64,000 bases of DNA, from positions 868,001-932,000 of the forward strand of contig JACKFA010000001.1 of NCBI GenBank assembly GCA_020632715.1, given 5' to 3'. A program made the position numbers and the translations under genes. Below are positions 31,062 to 39,347 of this stretch, piece by piece. A model generated the notes under the pieces. That model saw only the letters and a list, made by a program, of their open reading frames with translations, ran no database searches and was not told the DNA's origin. The stretch comes from Deltaproteobacteria bacterium (lineage in GTDB: Bacteria > Myxococcota_A > UBA9042 > PHBI01). The stretch's first letter is position 1. Every line of letters begins with the position of its first letter.

Positions 31062-31956
31062 TGACCGCGCCGGTCGCCACGGCGGATCGGCTGGCGGCGC
31101 TCGACGGCGCCGCGCGCGCCCGCGGCGGGCGTCAGCGCCATGAGCTTCTCCGGGCTCCAGGGCCACGCGGTCCTCGAGCGCGCCCCGGCGCGCACCACGT
31201 GGCGTGGCGACGAGCGCGTCCGCGCCTCGCTCCTCTCGCCGTCGGCGGCGCCGCTCGCGCCGCTCGCGCCGGCCGCGGAGCCGGTGGTCGTCCGCGCCGG
31301 AGCCTCGATGGGCTCCGGGCGGCGTGCGACGCGCTCGCGGCGGGCGGCGTGGCGCCGACGGCCGCCGGCGGGCGCTTCGCCCTCGCGGTGATGCCGGGCG
31401 ACGACCTCGGCTCGCGCCTCGCGGGCGCGGGGAGCCTCCTCGGAAGCCCGAGGCGACGCGCGTCCTCGCCGGGCGCGGCGTCGCCGTCGCGGAGGCGGCG
31501 GGCGGCGGCGACGACGCCCTCACCTGCTTCATGTTCACCGGGCAGGGCTCGCAGTACGCGGGATGTTGAAGAACGTCGCCCGCGCGTACCCGGCGGCGCG
31601 GCGCGCGCTCGCGGAGATCGACCGGGCGCTCGTCGACCGCGGCGTCGACGCGCTCACGGTCGCGCTCTGGGAGGACGCCGAGCGCCTCGGCGCGCTCCCG
31701 TGGACGCAGCTCGCGGCGCTCGCGGGCGGCCTCGCGATGTTCGAGGTGGCGCGCGCGCACGGCCTCCGGGCCGACCTCGTCACGGGGCACAGCTACGGCG
31801 ACCTCCCGGCGCTCGTCGCCGCGGGGGCGCTCTCCGTCGCGGACGCCGTCGAGCTGACACTCTGGCGCTGCCAGACCATGGGAGAGGCGCCCGCGGGCGC
31901 CATGGCCGCGGTCTTCGCGCCGCGCGAGCGCGTCGTCGCGCTCACGCAGGGCTCCC
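30781..31956 (+). other. frameshift cluster across the KS2 end and AT
   Basis: Taking codon-start phase as position modulo 3, the coding phase runs 0>2 near 30785, 2>1 at GGGGG 30802-30806, 1>2 near 31040, 2>0 near 31120, 0>2 near 31305, 2>1 near 31445, 1>0 near 31562, and 0>2 at GGG 31949-31951. Six of eight are corrected by adding one base and the other two by two bases, or by removing one. Each fragment continues recognisable KS or AT sequence. A further unclear patch lies at about 32450-32560. Confidence 0.75.
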
Positions 31957-34900
31957 CGGGTACGCCGCGCCGAGCAACGTCAACGCGCCCGAGGAGGTCG
32001 TGGTGTCCGGCGAGGAGGCCGCGGTGACGGCGCTCCTCGCGCGCTGCGACGCCGAGGGGGTCGACGCGAAGCGCCTCCCGGTGCCCTGCGCCTATCACTC
32101 GGCGCTCATGGCCGCGCCCGCCGAGGCCTTCGCCGCGAGGACGGCGCACGTGCCGCTGCGCGCGCCGCGCGTGCGCTACCTGTCGTCGGCGAACGCCGAG
32201 GAGCTCGCGGCCCCGGAAGCCATCCGCGCCGCGCTGAACGCGCAGTTCACGGCCCCGGTCGACTTCGTCGCCCAGATCGAGCGCGCCTTCGCCGCGGGCG
32301 CGCGCCGGTTCGTGGAGATCGGCGCAGGCAGCGTGCTCGCGCGGCTCGCGAGCCGGATCCTCGCCGGCCGCGCCGCGACCGTCGTCTCGCTCGACGACCG
32401 GAAGCGCCTGGGCCGGCTGCCGTCGGCCGCGCTCTCGCCGCGCGCCTGGGCGCCGAGGCCGTCGCCGACGCCCCGCCGAGCCCGTCGTCGACACGCCCAC
32501 CGCCGCCATCCCCCCGCTTCGGCAGCCCCCTCGCCCGAGGAGCCCCCATGCGCCACCACGACCCGCGGGCGACCGCGCCGCGCCCCCGTCGCCGCCGCGC
32601 CCGCCGGCGACGCCTCGTTCGCCGCGCTCGCGGCCCGCCCGGGCTGGGCCGGCTTCTGGCAGGCGGTCGCGCCGTCCTTCGCCGCGATGGCGCGCGACCT
32701 CTTCGAGCGCCAGGGCCACGCGCTCGCGGCGTCCGCGGTCGCCGGCGGCCCGCCGATCGTCATGTTCGACGCGACGGCGCCCCCGCGAGCGGCTCGCGCG
32801 CGCGAGGCCCGCGAGGGTCGGGTGCCCCGCGGCGACGGCCTCACGGCGCCGAGCCGCGCCGCGGCGCTCCCGGAGCGGATCGTCCTGGGATCGAGCGCGC
32901 CCGTCGCGGTGGCGACCGCGCCCGCCGAGCCGGCCGCGGCTCCCGCGGCCGCGACGGTGACGCCGGAGCAGATCCGCGAGGCGCTCCTCGAGCTCGTCGT
33001 CGACCAGACGGGCTACCCGCCCGAGCTCCTCGACTTCGCCCTCGACATGGAGGCCGACCTGGGCATCGACACCGTGAAGCAGGCGCAGGTCTTCGGCGCC
33101 CTCCGCGATCGCTTCGACCTCTCGGGCGCCCCGAAGCGCCCGCTCCGCGACTTCCCGACCCTCGGGCACGTCCACGCCTTCGTCGTGGGCACGCTCGGCG
33201 GCGGCGCCGCTGCGCCAGCAGCGACCGAGACCGAAGCCGCGCCCGAGCCCGACCTCGAGCCCGAACCCGCCCCGACCGCGGTCACGCCGGCCGTCGCCGG
33301 GCCGCCCATGCTCCGCCTCGTGGGCTCGCCGCGCGAGATGGGCCGCGCGCACGGCCAAGCACTCGCGACCGAGATCGGCCGCGCCATCGAGGCCTACCGC
33401 GGCTACGGCGGCGAGCAGGGCGTCGCCCGCGCGGTCGGCCGCGCCGAGGACACGGCGCGGGCCGCCGATCTCTTCGACGAGGCCGCCCTCGACGAGCTCC
33501 GCGGCGTCGCCGAGGGCTCGGGGATCCCCTTCCCGACGCTCCTCGCCTACAACCTCGACGCCGCGCTCTTCCCCGAGCTCATGGGCTGCTCGCAGGTGGG
33601 CCTCGGGCCGGCGGCGCACCGCGACGACGCCGTCCACGGCGCGATCCTCGCCGTGAACGAGGACTCGCCGCTCATCCTCCACCTCGGCGACGCGCTGACG
33701 CGCGTGACGCAGCTCCGCCACCCCGACGGCGGGCACGCCCACGTGCTCTTCGGCTTCGCCGGCCAGGTCGGCGGCCTCAACGGCGTCAACGCCCGCGGCC
33801 TCGCGGTGACGAGCTCGGTGCTGCTCGACTGCGCCGCCGACGCCGACGTCCGCGGCCTCGTCCACACGCGCCTCGTCGGCCGCCTGCTCGAGGCCGCCGA
33901 GACGGCCGAGGAGGCCCTCGCCCTGGCCGAGGCGACCCCGCGGACGGGCGCCTGGTCCGTCACGATGGCGGACCCGGGCTCCACGACCCCGGTCGCCTTC
34001 GAGTACGACGGCGCGCGCTTCGTCGCGCTCACCGGCGACGCCTCACGCGTGTCGGCGAACCACGCGACGACGCTCGCGGCGCCCGCGGAGAAGCCGGCGC
34101 ACTCGCGCCACCGCGAGGCCCGCGTCGCCGCCGCCCTCGCCGCCGCCGCCGACGCCGCCGGGGCTCCCTTCGGCGTCGCGGCCGCGAAGGCCCTCCTCCG
34201 CGATCGCTGGGACGGCGAGCGCGCCCGCGAGGTGCGGCACGCCACGATGAACACCGTCTCCCGCGTCGACAACGTGCTGTCGCTGGTCGTCGACGTCGCC
34301 GCGGGGCGCCTCCACGTCGCCCACCGCGGCGCCCCCGACGCGTGGCAGGAGCTCGACGTCACAGCACTCCTCGCGCCGCCGACCGCCGGTGAGCCCGTCG
34401 CGCTCGACCTCGACGCGCTCCCGGGCGGCGACGCCGCCCCGGACACCCAGACCCGCTGGGTGCAGCGCCTCGAGGCCGCGCCGCTCTCGCCGACCGACGC
34501 CCGCTACCGCCCGGCCCGGGCGCTCGTACTCGGCGCGGGGCGCGTCGCCGAGGCGCTGGTCGCGAAGCTCCGCGACCGCGGCGCCGACGTCGCCCGCGTG
34601 GACCTCGACGACGTCGACGCCGCGCGCGCCTACGTCACCGCCGGGTCGCCCGCCGACGCCTTCGTGCTCGCCGCGCTCCCCGACGCCGCGCCCGGCGCCG
34701 CCCCCGACGGCAGCGTCGGCGCCCTCGCCGCCGCCTGGCCGGTCGCCCGGGAGCAGCGCCTCGCGGCCCCGTTCCAGGCGCTCCAGGCGTGGGCCGAGCG
34801 CGTCTCCCCCGAGGCCCCGGCGCGCCTGACCGCCGTCACCGCCCTCGGCGGCGACTTCGGCGTCGGCGACGCGCGCGTCGACCACCCGCTCGGCGGCGCC

Positions 34901-36958
34901 GTCGCGGGGCTCGTGAAGGCGCTCCGGAACGATGTCCCGGGCGTCCGCGCCAAGGTCCTCGACACCTCGCCCCTCGAGCCCGCCGCGGCCGTCGCCGACG
35001 CCGTCCTCGCCGAGCTCGACGCCGCCGACGCGACCGTCGAGGTCGGCCTCCGTCGCGGCCGCCGCCTGCGCCTGACGCTCCGCCCCGTCCCGGCCCGCGT
35101 CGACCCGCGCGTCCTCGCCGACGCGCTCGGCCGCGGCGCCATCGTGCTCACGGGCGGCGGGCGCGGCATCACCGCCGAGGTCGCCGTCGCCCTCGCCGAG
35201 GCCGGCGCGCGGCAGCTCGCGCTCATCGGGCGGACGCCGCTCCCGCCGGAGCTCGCGCGCTGGCGCGACCTCGACGCCGCCGGGCTCGCCGCGGTGGAGG
35301 CCGAGCTCCGCGAGGCGGCGCGCGTCGCGAGCGGCGGCCGCCTGACCCCGGTCGCCTGGGAGAAGGCCGTCGAGCCGCTCCACCAGGCCCTCGCCGTCGA
35401 CCGCACCCTGCGCCGCCTCGCGGACGCCGGCGCCGACGCCCTCTACCTCGTCGCCGACGCCGGCGATCGCGACGCCCTCGCCGCCGCGCTCGACGCCACG
35501 CGCGCCCGCTTCGGCGCCCTCGGCGGCGTCGTCCACGGCGCCGGCTGGGAGCGCTCGCGCGCCTTCGCCTCGAAGACGCCGGGCGACCTCGCGCGCACCC
35601 TCGGCGGCAAGGTCGGCGGGGCGCTCCACCTCGCCGAGCTCACGCGCGGCGACGCCCTCGCCTTCTTCGTCGCCTTCACCTCGGTCTCCGGCCGCTTCGG
35701 CGGGCTCGGGCAGTCCGACTACGCGCTCGCGAACGAGCTCCTCGGGCGCGTCGTCGCGGCGCTCGCCGCCGAGCGCCCCGAGCTCCGCGCGACCGCCCTC
35801 GACTGGGGCGCCTGGGACGACGTCGGGATGGCCGCCCGGAAGGACACGCGCGAGCAGCTCCTGCGGCGCGGCCGCGGCTTCATGCCGGTCGCCGAGGGCT
35901 GCCGCCACCTCCTGCGCGAGCTCGGGACGCGCGCCCGCGAGCGGGTCGTCACGATCTTCGAGGCGGCCGACGTCGAGCGCGCCCTCGGCGAGCCCGGCCT
36001 CGCCGCGCGCGCCGAGGCGCTGAGCGCCGAAGCCGCGGGGGGCCTCCCGCTCGCCGATTCCATCGTCGTGCGCGGCGGCGGCCTCGCCGTCGAGTGCGCC
36101 CTCGACCCCGCCCGGGACGGCTTCCTCCGCGAGCACCGCCTCGCCGGGACGCCCATCTTCCCGGCCGTCGCCTCCCTCGAGCTCCTCGCGGAGCACGCCG
36201 CGCTCGCGCTCGGCGGCGCGCCGACGACGCTCCTCGACGTCCACATCGAGACGGCGCTGAAGGTCCCCGACGGCCGCCGCGTGGTCGCCCGCTGCGAGGC
36301 CGTCGCCTCGACCGACGACGAGGTCGCCCTCGCCATCCGCCACGACTTCGTCGCGGCCACCGGGCGCCTCGTCGACCCCGACCGCGCCGTCGTCCGCGCC
36401 CGCGCCCGCCGCGCCCGCCCCGTGGAGAAGGACCACGGCCTCACCCCGCCGAGCGACAGCGCCCGCCGCATGGCGCCGCGCTACTTCCCCGCGCCCGACG
36501 CGCCCGGCACGGACCGCGTCGTCTACCACGGGCCGCCGCTCCAGGTCGTCGAGGGGGTGCGCCTCGGCGACGACGGCGTCTTCGAGGCCCACCTCGTCGC
36601 GCGCCCCGCGGAGGCGCTCCGCCCGGGGGCCGGCGCCTGGCGCGTCCCCGCCCCGCTCATCGACGGCGTCCTCCAGGCGTGCGGCCGCGGCGCGGTCCTC
36701 CACCTCGGCCTCGACACCCCGTGCCTCCCGCGCGGCTTCGCCCGCCTCGACCTCGGCCGCGCGCCGCGCCCCGACGAGCGCTGCCGCGCCCTCATCCGGC
36801 TCGCGCGCGTCGACGGCCGCGACCTCGCCTTCGACTTCGACGTCTTCGGCGACGACGACGCGCTCCTCGTCCACGCGACCGGCTACCAGGCGATCTGCCT
36901 CGCCCCGGCCGCGAGCGACGCCCCGGCGACGAAGAAGGCGGCCCGCGGCGATGCTTGA
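31952..36958 (+). CDS. 3' open frame of the PKS: AT C-terminal half, ACP, C45, KR, DH
   Basis: An uninterrupted frame carrying LPGYAAPSNVNAPEE and the AT His, then a proline/alanine linker, ACP, the C45 acyltransferase-like domain, KR with its structural subdomain, and DH, ending KKAARGDA at TGA 36956-36958. It has no start codon of its own that fits; the left boundary is the last frame break. The stop overlaps the PPTase start by 8 bp. Confidence 0.75.
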   Translation, partial: LPGYAAPSNVNAPEEVVVSGEEAAVTALLARCDAEGVDAKRLPVPCAYHSALMAAPAEAFAARTAHVPLRAPRVRYLSSANAEELAAPEAIRAALNAQFTAPVDFVAQIERAFAAGARRFVEIGAGSVLARLASRILAGRAATVVSLDDRKRLGRLPSAALSPRAWAPRPSPTPRRARRRHAHRRHPPASAAPSPEEPPCATTTRGRPRRAPVAAAPAGDASFAALAARPGWAGFWQAVAPSFAAMARDLFERQGHALAASAVAGGPPIVMFDATAPPRAARAREAREGRVPRGDGLTAPSRAAALPERIVLGSSAPVAVATAPAEPAAAPAAATVTPEQIREALLELVVDQTGYPPELLDFALDMEADLGIDTVKQAQVFGALRDRFDLSGAPKRPLRDFPTLGHVHAFVVGTLGGGAAAPAATETEAAPEPDLEPEPAPTAVTPAVAGPPMLRLVGSPREMGRAHGQALATEIGRAIEAYRGYGGEQGVARAVGRAEDTARAADLFDEAALDELRGVAEGSGIPFPTLLAYNLDAALFPELMGCSQVGLGPAAHRDDAVHGAILAVNEDSPLILHLGDALTRVTQLRHPDGGHAHVLFGFAGQVGGLNGVNARGLAVTSSVLLDCAADADVRGLVHTRLVGRLLEAAETAEEALALAEATPRTGAWSVTMADPGSTTPVAFEYDGARFVALTGDASRVSANHATTLAAPAEKPAHSRHREARVAAALAAAADAAGAPFGVAAAKALLRDRWDGERAREVRHATMNTVSRVDNVLSLVVDVAAGRLHVAHRGAPDAWQELDVTALLAPPTAGEPVALDLDALPGGDAAPDTQTRWVQRLEAAPLSPTDARYRPARALVLGAGRVAEALVAKLRDRGADVARVDLDDVDAARAYVTAGSPADAFVLAALPDAAPGAAPDGSVGALAAAWPVAREQRLAAPFQALQAWAERVSPEAPARLTAVTALGGDFGVGDARVDHPLGGAVAGLVKALRNDVPGVRAKVLDTSPLEPAAAVADAVLAELDAADATVEVGLRRGRRLRLTLRPVPARVDPRVLADALGRGAIVLTGGGRGITAEVAVALAEAGARQLALIGRTPLPPELARWRDLDAAGLAAVEAELREAARVASGGRLTPVAWEKAVEPLHQALAVDRTLRRLADAGADALYLVADAGDRDALAAALDATRARFGALGGVVHGAGWERSRAFASKTPGDLARTLGGKVGGALHLAELTRGDALAFFVAFTSVSGRFGGLGQSDYALANELLGRVVAALAAERPELRATALDWGAWDDVGMAARKDTREQLLRRGRGFMPVAEGCRHLLRELGTRARERVVTIFEAADVERALGEPGLAARAEALSAEAAGGLPLADSIVVRGGGLAVECALDPARDGFLREHRLAGTPIFPAVASLELLAEHAALALGGAPTTLLDVHIETALKVPDGRRVVARCEAVASTDDEVALAIRHDFVAATGRLVDPDRAVVRARARRARPVEKDHGLTPPSDSARRMAPRYFPAPDAPGTDRVVYHGPPLQVVEGVRLGDDGVFEAHLVARPAEALRPGAGAWRVPAPLIDGVLQACGRGAVLHLGLDTPCLPRGFARLDLGRAPRPDERCRALIRLARVDGRDLAFDFDVFGDDDALLVHATGYQAICLAPAASDAPATKKAARGDA
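33302..34380 (+). other. C45 (acyl-CoA:6-aminopenicillanate acyltransferase-like) Ntn-hydrolase domain embedded in the PKS
   Basis: About 360 residues between ACP and KR with no similarity to PKS modules. The C45 pattern is seen in order: an N-terminal pro-segment starting MLRLVGSPREMGRAHG; the autoprocessing Cys in LMGCSQVG (Cys codon 33587-33589); GAILAVNEDSP (the NxD motif); FGFAGQVGGLNGVNARGLAV (the GxxGGLNGVNxxGLAV-like segment); and a C-terminal half with AWSVTMADP, RVSANHAT and ATMNTVSRVDN. In the family the Cys becomes the N-terminal nucleophile after self-cleavage and transfers or hydrolyses an acyl group on an amine. Confidence 0.8.
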
Positions 36959-37676
36959 GGCCCTCGGACGACCCGCGCCCGACGTGGCGCACCTCTCCAT
37001 CGGCGGCGTCGCGCGCATGGCCCCGACGCGCGTCGGCGGCTGGCTGACCCCGAGCGAGCGCGCCACCTACGACGCCCTCGCGGTCGCCAAGCGCCGCCGC
37101 GACTGGCTCGCCGGGCGCGTCGCCGCGAAGGAGCTCGTGCGCCGCCGCCACCAGCTCGGCGACGACGGCTACCAGCGGATCCGCGTCGCGCCCGTCGCGA
37201 GCGGCGCCGACCGCGGCCGCCCGCGCTACGACCTCGACGACCGCCCCGGCGCCTACGCCCTGTCGATCGCGCACAGCGGCGACCTCGGCGTGGCCGCGCT
37301 CGCCGCCGCCCCGGGGCTCCGCGTGGGCGTCGACGTCGAGCACCCCATCGACCCGAGCCCGGGCTTCGACGAGGTCGCGCTCGCCCCGACCGAGCGCGTC
37401 GCCCTCGCGGCTCTCCCCACGGCGCTCCAGCGCGACGCGCGGACGCGCCTCTGGGTCGTCAAGGAGGCCCTCGTGAAGGCCCTCGGGACGGGGCTCCGCG
37501 TCGACCTCACCGACATCGCCGTGCCGCTCGACGCGCGCGGCGAGCTCGCCCCGGGCCCGTTCGCGCTCCGCGCCGTCGCCGGCCCCCTCGCGGCCCTCGA
37601 CCCGCTCGCCATCACGGCCCGGACCTTCCGCATCGGCCCCGCGCACGGGGCCTGGGTGGTGCTCTCCCCATGCTGA
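36951..37676 (+). CDS. Sfp-type 4'-phosphopantetheinyl transferase
   Basis: A 241-aa protein with PPTase signatures: RDWLAGRVAAKELV (50-63), SIAHSG (105-110), GVDVE (126-130, magnesium-binding Asp/Glu) and WVVKEALVKALG (168-179). It transfers phosphopantetheine from CoA to carrier proteins; the presumed client is the ACP of the upstream synthase. It overlaps the PKS stop by 8 bp and the FabL-like start by 7 bp, so it is translationally coupled to both. The client ACP has Thr rather than Ser at the modification site, which makes the pairing worth testing. Confidence 0.9.
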   Translation: MLEALGRPAPDVAHLSIGGVARMAPTRVGGWLTPSERATYDALAVAKRRRDWLAGRVAAKELVRRRHQLGDDGYQRIRVAPVASGADRGRPRYDLDDRPGAYALSIAHSGDLGVAALAAAPGLRVGVDVEHPIDPSPGFDEVALAPTERVALAALPTALQRDARTRLWVVKEALVKALGTGLRVDLTDIAVPLDARGELAPGPFALRAVAGPLAALDPLAITARTFRIGPAHGAWVVLSPC

Positions 37677-38443
37677 CCCTCGATCTCCAGGGCGCCGTCG
37701 CGCTCGTCACCGGCAGCTCCCGCGGCATCGGCCGCGCGACCGCCCTCCGCCTCGCCGAGGCCGGCGCGGACGTCGTGATCACCTACTTCAACTCGCCGGA
37801 CGAGGCGCGCTCGGTCGGCGCCGAGGTGCAGGCGCTCGGCCGCCGCGCGCTCGTCGTGAAGGCCGACATGAGCGAGCACGAGGACGTCGAGACCCTCGCG
37901 CGCGTCGTCGCGGCCGAGCTCGGCCGCCTCGACATCGTCGTGTCGAACGCGGCCGGCGGCGGCTTCCGGAACGTCCTCGACGCGTCGCTCCGGCAGTTCG
38001 ACTACGCCATGCGCGTGAACGTGCGCGCGCTCATGCTCCTCGCCCAGCACGCGGCCCCGCTCTTCGAGAAGCGAACGCTCCCGCGCGCCCGCGTCGTCAC
38101 CATCACCTCCCTCGGCGGCACGCGCGCGCTCCCGCAGTACGGCCTCATCGGCGCCGCCAAGGGCGCCATCGAGAGCATGACGCGCCACCTCGCGATGGAG
38201 CTCGGCCCGCGCGGCGTCAACGTCAACTGCGTCTGCGCCGGCACCGTCGACACGGGCGCCCTCCGCCACCTCCCCGAGGTGGAGCAGGTGCTCGCCGCGC
38301 GCCGCGCCCGCTCCCTCACCGGCCTCGACCTCACCCCCGAGGACGTCGCCGGCGCCGTGCTCTTCCTCTGCTCCTCCCTCGCCGACCAGGTCCAGGGCCA
38401 CACCCTGGTCATCGACGGCGGGAGCTCGATCCAGGTCGCCTGA
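37670..38443 (+). CDS. fabL: FabL-type enoyl-[acyl-carrier-protein] reductase (SDR)
   Basis: A 257-aa short-chain dehydrogenase/reductase with the NADPH motif TGSSRGIG (14-21) and NAAGGG (93-98). The catalytic Tyr157 and Lys164 are separated by six residues (Y-X6-K), the spacing of enoyl-ACP reductases rather than the Y-X3-K of ketoreductases. The C-terminal half (CAGTVDTGALRHLP, GHTLVIDGGSS) matches Bacillus FabL (enoyl-ACP reductase III). It probably supplies in trans the enoyl reduction missing from the KR-DH synthase, allowing fully reduced acyl segments. Confidence 0.85.
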   Translation: MLTLDLQGAVALVTGSSRGIGRATALRLAEAGADVVITYFNSPDEARSVGAEVQALGRRALVVKADMSEHEDVETLARVVAAELGRLDIVVSNAAGGGFRNVLDASLRQFDYAMRVNVRALMLLAQHAAPLFEKRTLPRARVVTITSLGGTRALPQYGLIGAAKGAIESMTRHLAMELGPRGVNVNCVCAGTVDTGALRHLPEVEQVLAARRARSLTGLDLTPEDVAGAVLFLCSSLADQVQGHTLVIDGGSSIQVA

Positions 38444-38480
38444 TCCCCGAACCCACGCCCCCGAACCGGAGGTCTCCGCC

Positions 38481-39347
38481 ATGACGCTCCACCCCGCCGC
38501 CGACGACGCGCTCGACCGGAAGATCCGCGACGCGGTCGCCCTCTTCCGGAGCCGCTCGCCCCTCGAGGAGGCCACCCTCACGCTCGACGGCACGGGCCCG
38601 AACGGCCCGCTCCAGCTCGCCGTGATGCAGGCCATCGGGCGCGACGACCTCCCGCGCCTCGGCCGCGTCAACGTGCTCTCGGGCTCGACCTTCTCCTTCC
38701 TCGGCCTGGTCGCGCGCCTCTCGGGCGAGCACCGCATCAGCTACGACGAGCTCATCGTCGAGGGGGACCGCCGGAACCGCCGCGCCCACCGCGCGGGCGT
38801 CGGGCGGACGCTCACGTTCCTCGTCGCCGGGCGAATCCGGAAGCGCCCGATGTTCGCGGGCGGGACCCACGGCACGGTGCTCGCGCAGTACGTGAGCGAC
38901 GCCTTCGCCGCGAAGCGCGTCGCGGACCTCGGCGTGAACGCGAGCTTCTGGCTCTACGACCTCGACCGGAAGGAGCCCGTGCGCGTCGCGCGCGACGGGG
39001 AGCTCGGCGACGCCACGCTCGCCGAGGTCGCGAACTGCGTCGCCGCCGTGCCGCGCCTCTACCCGGCCGGCCGCCTCGCCGGGCGCCGCTTCATCGACCC
39101 GGTCTACTCGCCCGCCTACCGCGACTTGATGAAGGCGCTCCGCGCGGAGGCGGACAACCACCTCATCGCCAACGTCATCAAGGATCGCACCGACGCGCGC
39201 GAGATCTTCCTCGTGCCGCACCCCCACGGCGACGGCCGCAAGATGATCCGCGGCGACTTCCTGCGCCTCGCCTTCAACCTCCCGAACCCGCGCATCGCCG
39301 ACGCCTATCGGCGCGCGCAGCGCCTCGCGGCGGCCCCCACCGCATGA
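38481..39347 (+). CDS. patatin-like protein with degenerate nucleophile elbow
   Basis: A 288-aa protein without signal peptide; GGAGG lies 9 nt before ATG 38481. LDGTGPNGPLQLAVMQAI followed by RVNVLSGSTFSFLGLVARLSG resembles the oxyanion loop and nucleophile elbow of patatin-like phospholipases, but the GxSxG pattern is not conserved (GSTFS) and the later Asp-Gly is FIDPVY. Either it is a divergent acyl hydrolase/transferase using the Ser of SGS, or a non-catalytic lipid-binding relative. Its position between the enoyl reductase and an outer-membrane barrel suggests handling of the lipid product. Its stop overlaps the next start by 4 bp. Confidence 0.5.
   Translation: MTLHPAADDALDRKIRDAVALFRSRSPLEEATLTLDGTGPNGPLQLAVMQAIGRDDLPRLGRVNVLSGSTFSFLGLVARLSGEHRISYDELIVEGDRRNRRAHRAGVGRTLTFLVAGRIRKRPMFAGGTHGTVLAQYVSDAFAAKRVADLGVNASFWLYDLDRKEPVRVARDGELGDATLAEVANCVAAVPRLYPAGRLAGRRFIDPVYSPAYRDLMKALRAEADNHLIANVIKDRTDAREIFLVPHPHGDGRKMIRGDFLRLAFNLPNPRIADAYRRAQRLAAAPTA

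Larger units (their letters stand above)
28341..36958 (+). pseudogene. type I PKS / PUFA-synthase-like megasynthase KS-KS-AT-ACP-C45-KR-DH, frameshifted as given
   Basis: Conceptual protein of about 2870 aa. KS1 (28413-29798): Cys232 in NAACAST, EAHGTST, and GNVGHS. KS2 (29865 to ~31190): Cys699 in DAACASS and EGHG, but GYS where the second catalytic His is expected. AT (~31525-32370): GQGSQ, GHSYG (Ser 31791-31793), YHS (His 32096-32098). One ACP (~32960-33190) with DLGIDTVK, Thr at the usual phosphopantetheine Ser. A C45 Ntn-hydrolase domain (33302-34380). KR (~34480-35960): GGGRGI and Tyr in QSDYALANE. DH (~36059-36900): HRLAGTPIFP and DGVLQ. No thioesterase. The frame is clean before 30780 and after about 32560 but changes at least eight times between. 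Motifs survive on both sides of each break, so this may be assembly error or recent decay. It is first in a co-directional lipid synthesis/export cluster. Confidence 0.85.

Noticed and set aside
30781..31956. Programmed frameshifting to explain the phase changes in the synthase
   Set aside because: Eight changes in 1.2 kb, in varied contexts, without slippery heptamers or consistent downstream structures. Sequence error or mutation is far simpler.
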